64,000 nt of DNA from Myxococcales bacterium (GCA_016720595.1 JADKKI010000011.1:124001-188000); one strand, 5' to 3'. Shown: positions 25,375 to 34,058, numbered from the stretch's first letter. Translations and numbers: made by a program. The notes: generated by a model from the letters alone, not told the origin.

Positions 25375-25779
25375 ATGTCGATCCCCGCCATCAGCCGTCA
25401 CATGACGAAGGCTCCCATCACGATCGAACGCACTACCACCCTGGGCGATGCTCACCGGATGATGCGCGAGCACCGAGTCCGCCACCTCCCGGTGGTGTCC
25501 GACGGGAAGCTCGTCGGGCTGGTAAGTCAGCGCGATCTCTATCTCCTCGAGACCATCGCCGAGCTCGATCTCGAGGGGATCTCCGTCGAGGAGGCGATGA
25601 CGGAGCGTCCGTACATCGTCACGGGTGACACCGCGCTCGACGAGGTCCTCGAGATCATGACCGAGCAGAAGTACGGGTCCTGCATCGTCGTGGGCCGCGG
25701 CGGGATCGAGGGCATCTTCACCACGACCGACGCGTGCCGCGTGCTCGCTGGGTTCCTGCAGCGCGCGGCCGCGGCCTGA
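25375..25779 (+). CDS. CBS-domain pair protein
   Basis: 134 aa, a minimal Bateman module: HMTKAPITIERTTTLGDAH...GLVSQRDLYLLE and AMTERPYIVTGDTALDEV...GIFTTTDACRVLA. MREHRVRHLPVV is the typical strand-helix core. It is convergent with the USP gene at 25789 (9-bp gap). Start from the sigma-54 spacing and the absence of other candidates. Confidence 0.9.
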   Translation: MSIPAISRHMTKAPITIERTTTLGDAHRMMREHRVRHLPVVSDGKLVGLVSQRDLYLLETIAELDLEGISVEEAMTERPYIVTGDTALDEVLEIMTEQKYGSCIVVGRGGIEGIFTTTDACRVLAGFLQRAAAA

Positions 25780-25788
25780 GAGTGCGCG

Positions 25789-26238
25789 TCACGCGTGCGG
25801 CTTGGGTGGAATCACCAGCACCGCGCACGGCGAGTGACGCACGATCTTCTCCGCCACCGAGCCGAGCAACGCGTGCTTGAGCCCGGTGCGACCGTGGGTG
25901 CCCGTCACGATCAGGTCGATCGCGGGATCCCGCTTCGCCACGCCGATCACCTCGTGCCAAGGCGCGCCGGTGAGGAACACGGTGCTCACCCGCTTGGCGC
26001 CAAACGCCTCGGCCTCGTCCTTCCAGGCGGCCAGCTCGCGCTGCGCGGTGGCCACGATATCGGAGAGCAGGCTCGCGGGTAACCCGACGGTCTCCCCCAT
26101 GAAGTAGACCGGTGGAGTCCACGCGTGGGCGATGATCAGCTCTCCATTGGAGGCGACCGCGGCCTCCGCGGCGACCTGGAGCGCGTCACGAGCGTTGGTG
26201 GAGAAATCGACGGCGCACAGGATCTTGTTCCAGGACAT
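25789..26238 (-). CDS. Universal stress protein
   Basis: 149 aa. It starts SWNKILCAVDFSTNARDAL and contains the PPVYFMGE stretch and a full nucleotide loop GTHGRTGLKHALLGSVAEKIVRHSPCAVLVI. Very similar in layout to domain 1 of the tandem USP and to the partial USP at the left edge, so the three may be paralogues. ATG 26238 is 13 nt from a sigma-54 element. Divergent from the GNAT gene at 26408. Confidence 0.92.
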   Translation of the reverse strand: MSWNKILCAVDFSTNARDALQVAAEAAVASNGELIIAHAWTPPVYFMGETVGLPASLLSDIVATAQRELAAWKDEAEAFGAKRVSTVFLTGAPWHEVIGVAKRDPAIDLIVTGTHGRTGLKHALLGSVAEKIVRHSPCAVLVIPPKPHA

Positions 26239-26250
26239 GACTGGCAGGGC

Positions 26251-26266
26251 TGCATCGCTCGTTCCA
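26251..26266 (-). promoter_or_regulatory. Sigma-54 promoter of the USP gene
   Basis: Element TGGAACGAGCGATGCA, 14 of 16 consensus positions. GC to ATG 26238 is 13 nt. Confidence 0.7.
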
Positions 26267-26336
26267 GGGACCACCCCGCAGCCACAGGGCGGGCTCGTGC
26301 GTGCCGCGCAGCTCCTGCCGGGGTTCTCGGCGGCGC

Positions 26337-26349
26337 CGCAAGGCGTGCG
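26337..26349. promoter_or_regulatory. CGCAA-N3-TTGCG-type activator site shared by divergent genes
   Basis: CGCAA-GGC-GTGCG, one mismatch. The centre is 91 bp from the -12 of the USP promoter and 51 bp from the -12 of the GNAT promoter; both distances recur at other units. Confidence 0.58.
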
Positions 26350-26379
26350 GAGGTTTCGGCGGCGTAGCCTCCGTGAGGG

Positions 26380-26395
26380 AGGACTGCCCCTTGCA
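26380..26395 (+). promoter_or_regulatory. Sigma-54-like promoter of the GNAT gene
   Basis: Element AGGACTGCCCCTTGCA: poor in the -24 half but with GG-N10-GC and a perfect TTGCA. GC to GTG 26408 is 13 nt. Confidence 0.5.
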
Positions 26396-26407
26396 CGATC
26401 TGCCCGC

Positions 26408-28264
26408 GTGTATATCCCCGCCGCCGTCCTGCCGTTCGCGACGCTTCGACACAGCGCCGATTGGCGCCGCTGGAGCGAGCTCACCGCCCTCGCGCCGCCG
26501 TTCCTGACCCCCGAGTTCTTCGCCCTCAACATGCCGCTCACGCGCGGCGGCACGCCACTGGTCGCCGAGGCCTGGACGCCGTCGAAGATCGTCGGCGCGC
26601 TGCCGCTCGTGCGTGAGGGCACCGTGCTGCGCGCGCTGCGCAGCGATCATTCCCCGAGCTACGACTTCTGCGGCACCGCGCCCGGACTCGACGCGATCTG
26701 GAGCTGCCTTCGTGCCGATGATGGGTGGTCCGAGCTCGTGCTCGACAAGGTGCCCGCGGAGTCGCTGCTCGCGACCCGGCTCCTCGATCTCGCGCGGCGC
26801 GACGGGTTTCCGTTCGTGGTCCATGCGGACTCGCGCCACCGCTACTTCCCGCTCGCCGGGTTCGAGCACGCCCTGAACTCGAAGTTCCGCTCGAACCTCC
26901 TCCGCTGCGAACGCCGGGCGGGTCACGTGGTGCTCGAGAGGATCACGGTCCCGACCCGTGCGGACTTCGACGCCGCGCTCGCGATCGAGGCGATGGCGTG
27001 GAAGGGCGCGAGCGGCACCTCGATCGACGCCGATCCCCGCGTCTCGCACGTCTACGAGGCCCTGGGCAGACTGCTCGGGCCGCGGGGCCGCGCCGCGTTG
27101 TACTTCCTGCGCTCCGGCGGCAAGCGGATCGCGACGCTGTTCGCCGTCGAAGATCAGCACACCTTGTTCGCCCTCAAGATCGGCTTCGACCCCACCGCCG
27201 CGACCGTCAGCCCCGGCCACCTGATGATCCTCGCCGTTGCGCGCGATGCCGAGCAGCGTGGTCTCGCGGAGCTGAACTTCGTGGGGCGGGACGACGAGTG
27301 GAAGCGCAAGTGGACCGATCGGGTGCACGAGCTCGTCGCGCTCCGGATCTACGCGCGCAACGCACGCGGCCTCGTGCGCTACGGGCTGCGCGAGGTGATC
27401 AAGCCCCTGCTCCCGGAGCCCATCCGCTCGTCCCCGCGGAGCCCGTTTCCGCGCCACTGCCAGCGCGCAGATCGCGTCGGTGACCATACCCTGCGCGCAC
27501 GCCTTGCCGGCCGCCTCGATAGCGGCCTCGGGATCAGGTCCGGGCTGCGGCGGCTGCTCGCCAAGACTCCTGCAGCTGCGCCCGCAAAGCAGCGCGGCGA
27601 ACCGTCGCAGTTCGCGGTCGGCACCTGGGTGCGCGTGCTCGATCGCGCTGCGATCGAGGCCACGCTCGATTCCCACCAGCGCTTGCGCGGGCTCGAGTTC
27701 GTACCCACGCAGTGGGAGGCGTGCGGGCAACGCTTCCGCGTCCAGCGCCACGTGCAGCGCCTGCGCGACGACCATGGCAGGTTCCGGCCGGTGTCGCGCA
27801 CCGTGCTCCTCGAAGGCTCCGATTGTACGGGGCATGGCACCGAGCCCGCGGGATGCGGTCGCCACTGCCCGCTGATGTACCGCGACGAGTGGCTGATCCC
27901 GGCGAGCGCACCGGAGGCCTCGCCCCAGGAGACCACGGAGGTCCGTCACGCCCGCGTGCGCGACGCCGCGGACATCATCGCCGGGCTCGACGCGTTCGGA
28001 CGCCGTGACGGCGTGACGTTCATGCCCGAGATGGCCGCATACGCGGGGAAGCGGTTCGCCATCAAGGGCCAGCTCGGCAAGGTGTTCGAGTACGACCGCT
28101 GGGCCGCACCGACCCGACCGATCTACTTCCTCGCGGGGGTCGCGTGTGCCGGAGCCATCACCGGAGCCAAGGGCCCGTGCGACCGCGCGTGTGCGCTGAT
28201 GTGGCACGAGGATTGGCTGATCCTCGAAGCGCCACCGCGCGACCGCGCACATCCCGCGCCGTGA
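26408..28264 (+). CDS. GNAT acyltransferase with duplicated Cys-rich module
   Basis: 618 aa, GTG start chosen by the 13-nt promoter spacing. Residues 1-330 are a BioF2-like GNAT domain (PF13480), with SKFRSNLLRCERRAG and the acetyl-CoA region FALKIGFDPTAATVSPGHLM. Residues about 405-500 and 513-606 are two copies of a module I know only as an uncharacterised domain. Each has an R-V-x-D/R-...-LD start, an F(V/M)P(T/E) turn, and a Cys cluster before a W(R/H)-E/D-x-WL end. Copy 1 has C439, C473, C483, C487; copy 2 has C580, C591, C595 and lacks the first Cys. The clusters could bind a metal. Role unknown; peptidoglycan or polysaccharide modification is the family guess. Confidence 0.78.
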   Translation: MYIPAAVLPFATLRHSADWRRWSELTALAPPFLTPEFFALNMPLTRGGTPLVAEAWTPSKIVGALPLVREGTVLRALRSDHSPSYDFCGTAPGLDAIWSCLRADDGWSELVLDKVPAESLLATRLLDLARRDGFPFVVHADSRHRYFPLAGFEHALNSKFRSNLLRCERRAGHVVLERITVPTRADFDAALAIEAMAWKGASGTSIDADPRVSHVYEALGRLLGPRGRAALYFLRSGGKRIATLFAVEDQHTLFALKIGFDPTAATVSPGHLMILAVARDAEQRGLAELNFVGRDDEWKRKWTDRVHELVALRIYARNARGLVRYGLREVIKPLLPEPIRSSPRSPFPRHCQRADRVGDHTLRARLAGRLDSGLGIRSGLRRLLAKTPAAAPAKQRGEPSQFAVGTWVRVLDRAAIEATLDSHQRLRGLEFVPTQWEACGQRFRVQRHVQRLRDDHGRFRPVSRTVLLEGSDCTGHGTEPAGCGRHCPLMYRDEWLIPASAPEASPQETTEVRHARVRDAADIIAGLDAFGRRDGVTFMPEMAAYAGKRFAIKGQLGKVFEYDRWAAPTRPIYFLAGVACAGAITGAKGPCDRACALMWHEDWLILEAPPRDRAHPAP

Positions 28265-28318
28265 TCGGGGCGGAACGCGGGCCCTTCGCACCTGTCCACG
28301 TCCCAGCCCCAACCACGC

Positions 28319-28334
28319 CGGCACGCCTCCTGCT
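28319..28334 (+). promoter_or_regulatory. Sigma-54 promoter of the Ser/Thr kinase gene
   Basis: Element CGGCACGCCTCCTGCT, 14 of 16 consensus positions. GC to ATG 28348 is 14 nt. Confidence 0.65.
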
Positions 28335-28347
28335 CTCCCCGAGGGTG

Positions 28348-29631
28348 ATGTCCCCGACGAAGTACATCCTCGGCGAGATCGCCGGGGCGGGAGGAATGGG
28401 GGTCGTGCACCGCGCCGTGGCAGACGGGCAGCCCGGGAGCTTTGCGATCAAACAGCTCAGGCCGGAGCTCGTCAACGAGACCGCGATGGTGCGCAGGTTC
28501 GAGAACGAGCTCCGCGTCGGCCGGCTGCTCCAGCATCCGAACATCGTGCGTGTGGTCGACGATGGGGACACCGCCGCCGGTCCCCCGTTCTTCGCGATGG
28601 AGTGGGTGGAGGGAGAGCCGCTCGGGCGCCGGATCGCGCGAGGCGGCGCCAGCTCCACGCACGAGGCGATCGCGATCATCACCCGCCTCCTCGACGCGCT
28701 CGCGTATGCCCACGATCACGGCGTGGTCCACGGGGACGTCAAGGCCGACAACGTCCTGGTCGCCGGCCAGGGGGAAGACCTCCAGGTGACCTTGATCGAC
28801 TGGGGCCTGGCGCGCTTCCTCGCCGAGCCCGTGACCATCGCGACCGACTTCGTCTCGGGCACACCGGGCTACATGTCCCCCGAGGTCCTGCACGGCGAGC
28901 CTCCGGGCATCCCCGCCGACCTCTACGCGGCTGGCGTGCTCCTCTACGAGCTGTTGACCGGCGTCTCGCCGTTTGGCCGCGGTGAACCCGCGGACATCGT
29001 GGAGCGCCAGCTCTATGGGGAGATCGAGCCACCCTCGACGCTCATCCCTGGCCGCACGCTCCACCACGGACTCGAGATGGCCATCCTGCACACGCTCGCG
29101 AAGGAGCCCGCGCAACGCCCCGCGAGTGCACGTGTGCTGGCAGACGCGATCGCCCTCCATGCGAACGCGCCGGAGGTCTGGTCCCCTCCATCGGAGGCCC
29201 CGAGCCTGGCCGTCGCCGAGTTCTCCGCGAGCGCCGCGACACGGGACTGGCGCCCGAACCCGAGCACCCGACGCCGGCTCGCGATCGGGACGAGCGATGC
29301 ACGCCTTGCCGTCGAGGCCGCCCTGTCGCGGGACGACGGCAACGAGATCGCGGCCGCGTACCTGGCCCGAGCCTCGGAGCTCCTGTCCCGGCACCAGCTC
29401 CGGGAGTCCGCGCGGCAGCTCCAGCTCGCGGTCGACACGCTCGATCTGACGTCCGATCCCTCGGCGGCACTGTGGCCGGTGCTGCTGAGCCTCGCGGCGA
29501 TCCACGGTGGGCTCGGTGACCGGCCGCATGCGCGACGGATCGCACAGGAAGCGCGCGGCCATGCCGAACGCGCGCATGCCGAGATCGGGGTGAGGCGCGC
29601 GGACGCGTTGTTGCGCCGGCTCGCCCACTGA
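28348..29631 (+). CDS. Ser/Thr protein kinase with atypical HGD/DWG motifs
   Basis: 427 aa. The kinase domain (about 5-270) has glycine loop GAGGMG, Lys35 in FAIK, APE-like SPEV and the PADLYAAG helix. The catalytic loop is HGDVKADN (HRD to HGD, Asp130 kept) and the metal motif is DWG (DFG to DWG, Asp151 kept), so activity is probable. A C-terminal helical region (about 310-425) resembles TPR-like repeats. Soluble, without a TM helix. ATG 28348 is used; GTG 28345 is the alternative. Followed 71 bp later by histidine kinase genes on the same strand. Confidence 0.85.
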   Translation: MSPTKYILGEIAGAGGMGVVHRAVADGQPGSFAIKQLRPELVNETAMVRRFENELRVGRLLQHPNIVRVVDDGDTAAGPPFFAMEWVEGEPLGRRIARGGASSTHEAIAIITRLLDALAYAHDHGVVHGDVKADNVLVAGQGEDLQVTLIDWGLARFLAEPVTIATDFVSGTPGYMSPEVLHGEPPGIPADLYAAGVLLYELLTGVSPFGRGEPADIVERQLYGEIEPPSTLIPGRTLHHGLEMAILHTLAKEPAQRPASARVLADAIALHANAPEVWSPPSEAPSLAVAEFSASAATRDWRPNPSTRRRLAIGTSDARLAVEAALSRDDGNEIAAAYLARASELLSRHQLRESARQLQLAVDTLDLTSDPSAALWPVLLSLAAIHGGLGDRPHARRIAQEARGHAERAHAEIGVRRADALLRRLAH

Positions 29632-29702
29632 CGCGCAGCCCGTGCGTTCTTGAGACCCGAAAGGCTTGCGCGTGAGGTGGAACTGATTACCCTGACGGCA
29701 CG

Positions 29703-30803
29703 ATGGAGCTCGCGGCGAGTGTCCTGGTCGTCGACGATCACGCGGAGAACCGCGCGCTCGCCCAGGCCACCCTCGAGGACGAAGGATACGAGGTGACGCT
29801 CGCCCATGACGGCGCCGACGCGATCGCCGCGTTCGAGCGGGATCACCCCGCCTGCCTCGTGCTCGACGTCCAGATGCCCCGGATGGATGGCATCGCGGCG
29901 TGCGAGGCGATCCGCAAGCTCCCCGGCGGGGACCAAGTGGCGGTGGTGTTCGTGACGGCCCAGCGCGATCTCTCGACATTCGATCGCGCGCTCGCCGCCG
30001 GTGGCGATGACTTCTTGACCAAGCCGTACCGCCCCTCCGAGCTCGTCGTCCGCGTGCAGGCCGCCCTGCGGATCCGCAAGCTCGCGGGGGAGCGCACGGA
30101 TCTGTTCGCGGAGATCAAGCGCCAGCGCGATGACCTCCAGCGGTTGCAGCTCCAGAAGGATCAGCTCTCGGCGTTCCTGATCCACGATCTCAAGAACCCG
30201 GTCAACTCGATCGAGCTCCAGGCGCAGCGGCTGTTCCGGGATCCGGACGTGTCGGAGCGCTCGCGCAGTGCGGCCACCGCGATCCGGGCCGAAGCGCGTT
30301 CGCTGCTCCGCATGATCCTGAACCTCCTCGATCTCAGCCGCGGCGACGAGGGCCGGCTGATGCCCGCCCGCGTGCCTCTCCAGATCTCGGCCGTCGCGGG
30401 CGCCGTGTTCGACGAGTTCCGGATCGCGGCGACGAGCGGGAATGTGACCCTGCTCGCCGAGGTTCCACCCGATCAGTGCGTACACGCGGATTCTGGGCTC
30501 CTCGAGCGCATCCTCGCCAACCTCGTCGAGAACGCGCTCCGGCACTCGCCCGAGGGCGGGACCGTACGGATCCGCGCGACCCGCGAGGACAACCGCGTCG
30601 TGATCTGCGTCGCCGACACCGGCACGGGGGTGCCCGCGGAGCTCCGCGCACGCGTGTTCGACAGGTTCGAGTCCACCGGAGGTGCGCGGAACCGGGGCCT
30701 CGGGCTGGCGTTCTGCAAGCTCGCCGTGGAAGCTCACGGCGGAGCGATCTGGATCGAGGACGGTGCTCCTGGCGCGGTGTTCTGTCTGAGCTTCCCCACA
30801 TGA
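29703..30803 (+). CDS. Response regulator-histidine kinase hybrid (REC-HisKA-HATPase)
   Basis: 366 aa. The N-terminal receiver has phosphoacceptor Asp55 (VLDVQMPRMDG) and conserved Lys in TKPYRP. A coiled linker leads to HisKA with His161 in IHDLKNPVNS, then HATPase boxes NLVENALRHS, DTGTGVP and RGLGLAFCK. A REC domain in front of the kinase lets another kinase control it. It overlaps the next kinase gene by ATGA. No clear sigma-54 element is seen, so it may be read from the Ser/Thr kinase promoter or from its own sigma-70 type promoter. Confidence 0.9.
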   Translation: MELAASVLVVDDHAENRALAQATLEDEGYEVTLAHDGADAIAAFERDHPACLVLDVQMPRMDGIAACEAIRKLPGGDQVAVVFVTAQRDLSTFDRALAAGGDDFLTKPYRPSELVVRVQAALRIRKLAGERTDLFAEIKRQRDDLQRLQLQKDQLSAFLIHDLKNPVNSIELQAQRLFRDPDVSERSRSAATAIRAEARSLLRMILNLLDLSRGDEGRLMPARVPLQISAVAGAVFDEFRIAATSGNVTLLAEVPPDQCVHADSGLLERILANLVENALRHSPEGGTVRIRATREDNRVVICVADTGTGVPAELRARVFDRFESTGGARNRGLGLAFCKLAVEAHGGAIWIEDGAPGAVFCLSFPT

Positions 30804-32728
30804 CCCTCCCGTTCCGCGAGCTCGTCGATTCCGCCCCCGATGGCCTGATCGTCTGCGATCAGACGGGGACCATCCTGCTGGTCAACGCCGAGGCGCTGCG
30901 GATGTTCGGCTATGCGCGCGACGAGCTCGTCGGGAGTTCGATCGATGTCCTGGTGCCCGCCGGCATCCGGCCGCGGCATCACCAGCACGTCGCGAGCTTC
31001 GTGCGATCGTCACGCCTGCGCCCGATGGGCTCCGGCCTCGATCTCCACGGGTGCCGCAAGGATGGCACGGAGTTCCCGGTGGAGATCAGCCTGTCGCCGA
31101 TCGAGAGCGCGACAGGCATGATGGTCACCGCAGGGATCCGGGACATCACCGAGCGGCGTGCGCTCGAGCGCGAGACGCGACGCGCCAACGCGTACCTGAC
31201 CTCCGCCGTCGATGCCGTCCAGGAGGCGTTCGCACTGTTCGACGAGCAGGACCGCGTGGTCATGGTCAACAGCGCCGGCCGCCAGCTGCTCGGGAGCCGC
31301 CTGGGCGGCTCGATCATCGGGCAGACGTTCGCCACGGTGCTCGACGGTGCGCTCACCGCGGGGGCGTTCGACTTCAGCGATGAATCGCGCGAGGCCCTGC
31401 TCCGCCGATGGCTCGCATATCACGCGGCACCCAGCGGAACGCTCGATGTCCGGACCGGCACCGGGCGCTACCTGCGCGTCACCGAGCGCAAGACGGCCGA
31501 GCAAGGCACGGTCGCGATGATCGCGGACGTCACCGAGGACATCCAGCACGCCGCCGAGCTGTCGGCGGCACGGGTGGCGGCGGAGGCGGCGAGCGCGGCG
31601 AAGAGCGAGTTCCTGTCGTCGATGAGCCACGAGCTGCGCACGCCGCTCAACTCGATCCTGGGGTTCGCTCAGCTCCTCGAGCGCGACCGCAAGAACCCGC
31701 TCGATCCCCGTCAGATCGAGCGCCTCCAGTACGTCCTGCGCGGCGGCGAGCACCTGCTCAAGTTGATCGATGACGTGCTCGATCTGGCGAAGATCGAGGC
31801 CGGCGGGGTCACGATCTCGATCGAACCCGTGGGCCTCTCGGAGGTGCTCGGCGAGGTGGTGCACACCCTCGAGCCGCTGGCCGCACGGGCGCAGATCCGG
31901 ATCGCCACGCAGCAACCCACCGCGCCACCTCAGATCACGGCGGACCGCACCCGGCTGGCGCAGATCCTGATGAACTTCGGCTCGAACGCGATCAAGTATG
32001 GGCGCCCGGGCGGCGCGCTGGTGTTCCGGGTGGAGCCGAAGCCACGCACCGTTCGGGTCACCGTGATCGACGATGGGATCGGGATCCCCGAGCACAAGCG
32101 AGACAAGATCTTCGAACCCTTCCAGCGCGCGGGCCAGGAGGCCGGGCCGATCGAGGGGACCGGGATCGGGCTCACGATCAGCAAGCGGCTCGCCGAGATG
32201 ATGGAGGGCACCGTCGGCTTCAAGAGCAGCGAAGGCGTGGGCTCCGAGTTCTGGATCGAGATCCCCGTCCACCGCGATGAAACGAGCGAGCCGAGCGCCA
32301 CCGTCGTCACCGACCGCGGCCCCTCGCTTCTCACCACCGGAGCTGCGCACCACCTCGTGATCTACGTCGAGGACAATCCATCGAACATCGCCTTCATGCG
32401 CGATCTGATGGAGGAGCTGCCCTCCGTGGAGCTCATGACCGCCCCGAACGCCGAGCTCGGCCTCGAGCTGATCCGTGCCCATCTCCCGAAGCTCGTGATC
32501 ATGGACATCAACCTGCCCGGCATGAGCGGCTTCGAGGCGGTCGAGCGCCTGCGCACCTGGCCCGAGACCCGAGCGATCCCCGTGATCGGCCTCTCCGCCG
32601 CAGCGCTCCCGAAGGACTCGTTGCGTGCCAAGGAGGCCGGCTTCGAGCGCTACTTGACCAAGCCCGTCAAGGTGGCGGAGCTGACCCGAGCGCTCGAAGA
32701 GCTGCTCGAGACGCCGCCCCAGGCCTGA
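30800..32728 (+). CDS. PAS-PAS sensor histidine kinase with C-terminal receiver
   Basis: 642 aa. PAS1 covers about 1-115 (FRELVDSAPDGLIVCDQTG), PAS2 about 125-250, HisKA with SSMSHELRTPLNS near 275, and HATPase with NFGSNAIKYG, DDGIGIP and GTGIGLTIS. A C-terminal receiver (about 515-640) has Asp in VIMDINLPGMSG and Lys in TKPVK. No TM helices, so it is cytoplasmic. Translation is coupled to the preceding hybrid kinase (ATGA at 30800), suggesting a phosphorelay pair. Its stop directly abuts the stop of the convergent CBS gene. Confidence 0.9.
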   Translation: MTLPFRELVDSAPDGLIVCDQTGTILLVNAEALRMFGYARDELVGSSIDVLVPAGIRPRHHQHVASFVRSSRLRPMGSGLDLHGCRKDGTEFPVEISLSPIESATGMMVTAGIRDITERRALERETRRANAYLTSAVDAVQEAFALFDEQDRVVMVNSAGRQLLGSRLGGSIIGQTFATVLDGALTAGAFDFSDESREALLRRWLAYHAAPSGTLDVRTGTGRYLRVTERKTAEQGTVAMIADVTEDIQHAAELSAARVAAEAASAAKSEFLSSMSHELRTPLNSILGFAQLLERDRKNPLDPRQIERLQYVLRGGEHLLKLIDDVLDLAKIEAGGVTISIEPVGLSEVLGEVVHTLEPLAARAQIRIATQQPTAPPQITADRTRLAQILMNFGSNAIKYGRPGGALVFRVEPKPRTVRVTVIDDGIGIPEHKRDKIFEPFQRAGQEAGPIEGTGIGLTISKRLAEMMEGTVGFKSSEGVGSEFWIEIPVHRDETSEPSATVVTDRGPSLLTTGAAHHLVIYVEDNPSNIAFMRDLMEELPSVELMTAPNAELGLELIRAHLPKLVIMDINLPGMSGFEAVERLRTWPETRAIPVIGLSAAALPKDSLRAKEAGFERYLTKPVKVAELTRALEELLETPPQA

Positions 32729-33535
32729 TCACCACGCCACGTATCGCGCGAAGTCGAGTGCGGTGACGAGGCCCACGGGATCGCGATCGCTGCAGACGAT
32801 CACGCGGCGAACGTCGAGCCGCGCGACCTGTCCTGCCGCGCGATAGAGCGGGGTCGCGGACGGCAGGCACACCATCGCAGGATCGAACAGCGCCTCGATC
32901 GGCGTGGACCGTGGGAGGTCGCGCGCCGCCAGCGCCTCGGTCTGCGTGAACACCCCGAGCGCGTGCCCATCGTCGAGCACGACCAGCGCGTTGACGCGGA
33001 GCCGGTCGAGGAGCTCGATCGCGCTCGCCAGCGGTGCGCGAGGCGAGACGCTCACGAGCGGCGTCGACATGATCGTCGACAGCGGGACGGAGATCTTCGC
33101 GTCGTGCACCACCGCGGCGATATCGACTGCGCCGACGACACCGATCAGCTTCGGACCCTCGGTCACGAACACGCGATGGATCGCATGGGTCGCCATGATC
33201 CGAGCCGCATCGCGCATCGTCGACCGGATCGAGATCGACTGCGGCTGGAGCGACATCACCTCGCGCGCGGTCCGGCGCGGGAGCGGCATCGCGGGGCTCA
33301 GCGCCCGGCGCCCGGCCTGCAACGCACCCAGGGCGATCAGATCCGTTCGCGTGACGACACCGGTGAGGAGCCCCGTCGCATCGACGACCGGCACTCCCGA
33401 GATCCGGCGCGCGTCCATCGCCGCGGCGATCTTCTCGATCGGCGTGTCGAGGTGCGCGATCTCGAGAGCCCGCGACATGTACGTCGCGACCGGCTGATCG
33501 AACGGTGCGGCACGCGGTGCGAGGTGAGCGATCAT
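32729..33535 (-). CDS. Four-CBS-domain protein
   Basis: 268 aa with four CBS repeats: YMSRALEIAHLD, VMSLQPQSISIR, IMSTPLVSVSPR and ALFDPAMVCLPS, each ending in a G-V-(V/F)-T-like turn. ATG 33535 is chosen over an in-frame start at 33553 because the sigma-54 element at 33549-33564 would be inside the longer leader; GC to ATG is 14 nt. It is the second four-CBS protein of the window and, like it, has no fused effector domain. Confidence 0.9.
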   Translation of the reverse strand: MIAHLAPRAAPFDQPVATYMSRALEIAHLDTPIEKIAAAMDARRISGVPVVDATGLLTGVVTRTDLIALGALQAGRRALSPAMPLPRRTAREVMSLQPQSISIRSTMRDAARIMATHAIHRVFVTEGPKLIGVVGAVDIAAVVHDAKISVPLSTIMSTPLVSVSPRAPLASAIELLDRLRVNALVVLDDGHALGVFTQTEALAARDLPRSTPIEALFDPAMVCLPSATPLYRAAGQVARLDVRRVIVCSDRDPVGLVTALDFARYVAW

Positions 33536-33548
33536 GACCCCAGATCCC

Positions 33549-33564
33549 AGCAAGCGACGTGCCT
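33549..33564 (-). promoter_or_regulatory. Sigma-54 promoter of the four-CBS gene
   Basis: Element AGGCACGTCGCTTGCT, 15 of 16 consensus positions. GC to ATG 33535 is 14 nt. It overlaps the DksA-like stop codon. Confidence 0.75.
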
Positions 33565-33920
33565 CACGCGCTCCGCGCGAGGACGTGCAGCGAGTCCGTC
33601 GCGCAGTCGATGCAGATCACCGTCTCGGGCAACGCCATCAGGCGCGCGGTGCCGATCGGCTGAGCACACTGCGCACAGCGGCCGTAGGTGCCTGCGTCGA
33701 GCCGAGCCAGCGCCTCCATCACCGCGACGATCGCGCGCAGGTCGGCGTCTCCAAGCTTGCTCAAGACCTCGGCATCCCACTGTTCGGAGGACTGTTCGAC
33801 CGTCTCCGCCTGACGTGTCGCGAGCTCCTCCTCGATCCGTTCGAGCTCCCCGCGGTAGCGGGCCATGAGCTCGCGCCGCCGGGTGACCAGACGCTGCCGG
33901 ATGGCTTCCTTGGTGGGCAT
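33564..33920 (-). CDS. DksA/TraR-type zinc-finger protein
   Basis: 118 aa. A long N-terminal coiled coil (about 1-75) is followed by a C4 zinc finger with C82, C85, C103 and C106 (CAQC...CIDC). This is the DksA/TraR layout (PF01258). Such proteins bind the RNA polymerase secondary channel and adjust transcription with ppGpp. The acidic tip pair of E. coli DksA is only loosely matched (KLGDADL). ATG 33920 is 13 nt from a sigma-54 element. Divergent from the NtrC-class gene. Confidence 0.88.
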   Translation of the reverse strand: MPTKEAIRQRLVTRRRELMARYRGELERIEEELATRQAETVEQSSEQWDAEVLSKLGDADLRAIVAVMEALARLDAGTYGRCAQCAQPIGTARLMALPETVICIDCATDSLHVLARSA

Positions 33921-33932
33921 GGAGGGGGGAGC

Positions 33933-33948
33933 TGCAGCCCTCGCGCCA
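33933..33948 (-). promoter_or_regulatory. Sigma-54 promoter of the DksA-like gene
   Basis: Element TGGCGCGAGGGCTGCA, 14 of 16 consensus positions. GC to ATG 33920 is 13 nt. Confidence 0.7.
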
Positions 33949-34034
33949 CGTCATCGTCGGCCTCAGGCCAGAATTTCGCGCAGAAACAGCGGTTTGTGGG
34001 GACGGGCCGCCGCACGGACTGCGCACCGCCGGCG

Positions 34035-34058
34035 CGCAGGGTTTGCGCACGGTTTGCG
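34035..34058. promoter_or_regulatory. Tandem CGCAA-N3-TTGCG activator sites before the NtrC-class gene
   Basis: Two overlapping copies 11 bp apart: CGCAG-GGT-TTGCG (34035-34047) and CGCAC-GGT-TTGCG (34046-34058), one mismatch each. Centres are 91 and 80 bp upstream of the -12 C at 34132. This arrangement suggests autoregulation by the encoded enhancer-binding protein. Confidence 0.65.

Noticed and set aside
29658..29670. Palindrome-like site CGAAA-GGC-TTGCG before the REC-kinase gene
   Set aside because: Sequence fits with one mismatch, but no GG-N10-GC element lies between it and ATG 29703, and the distance to the start is too short for one.
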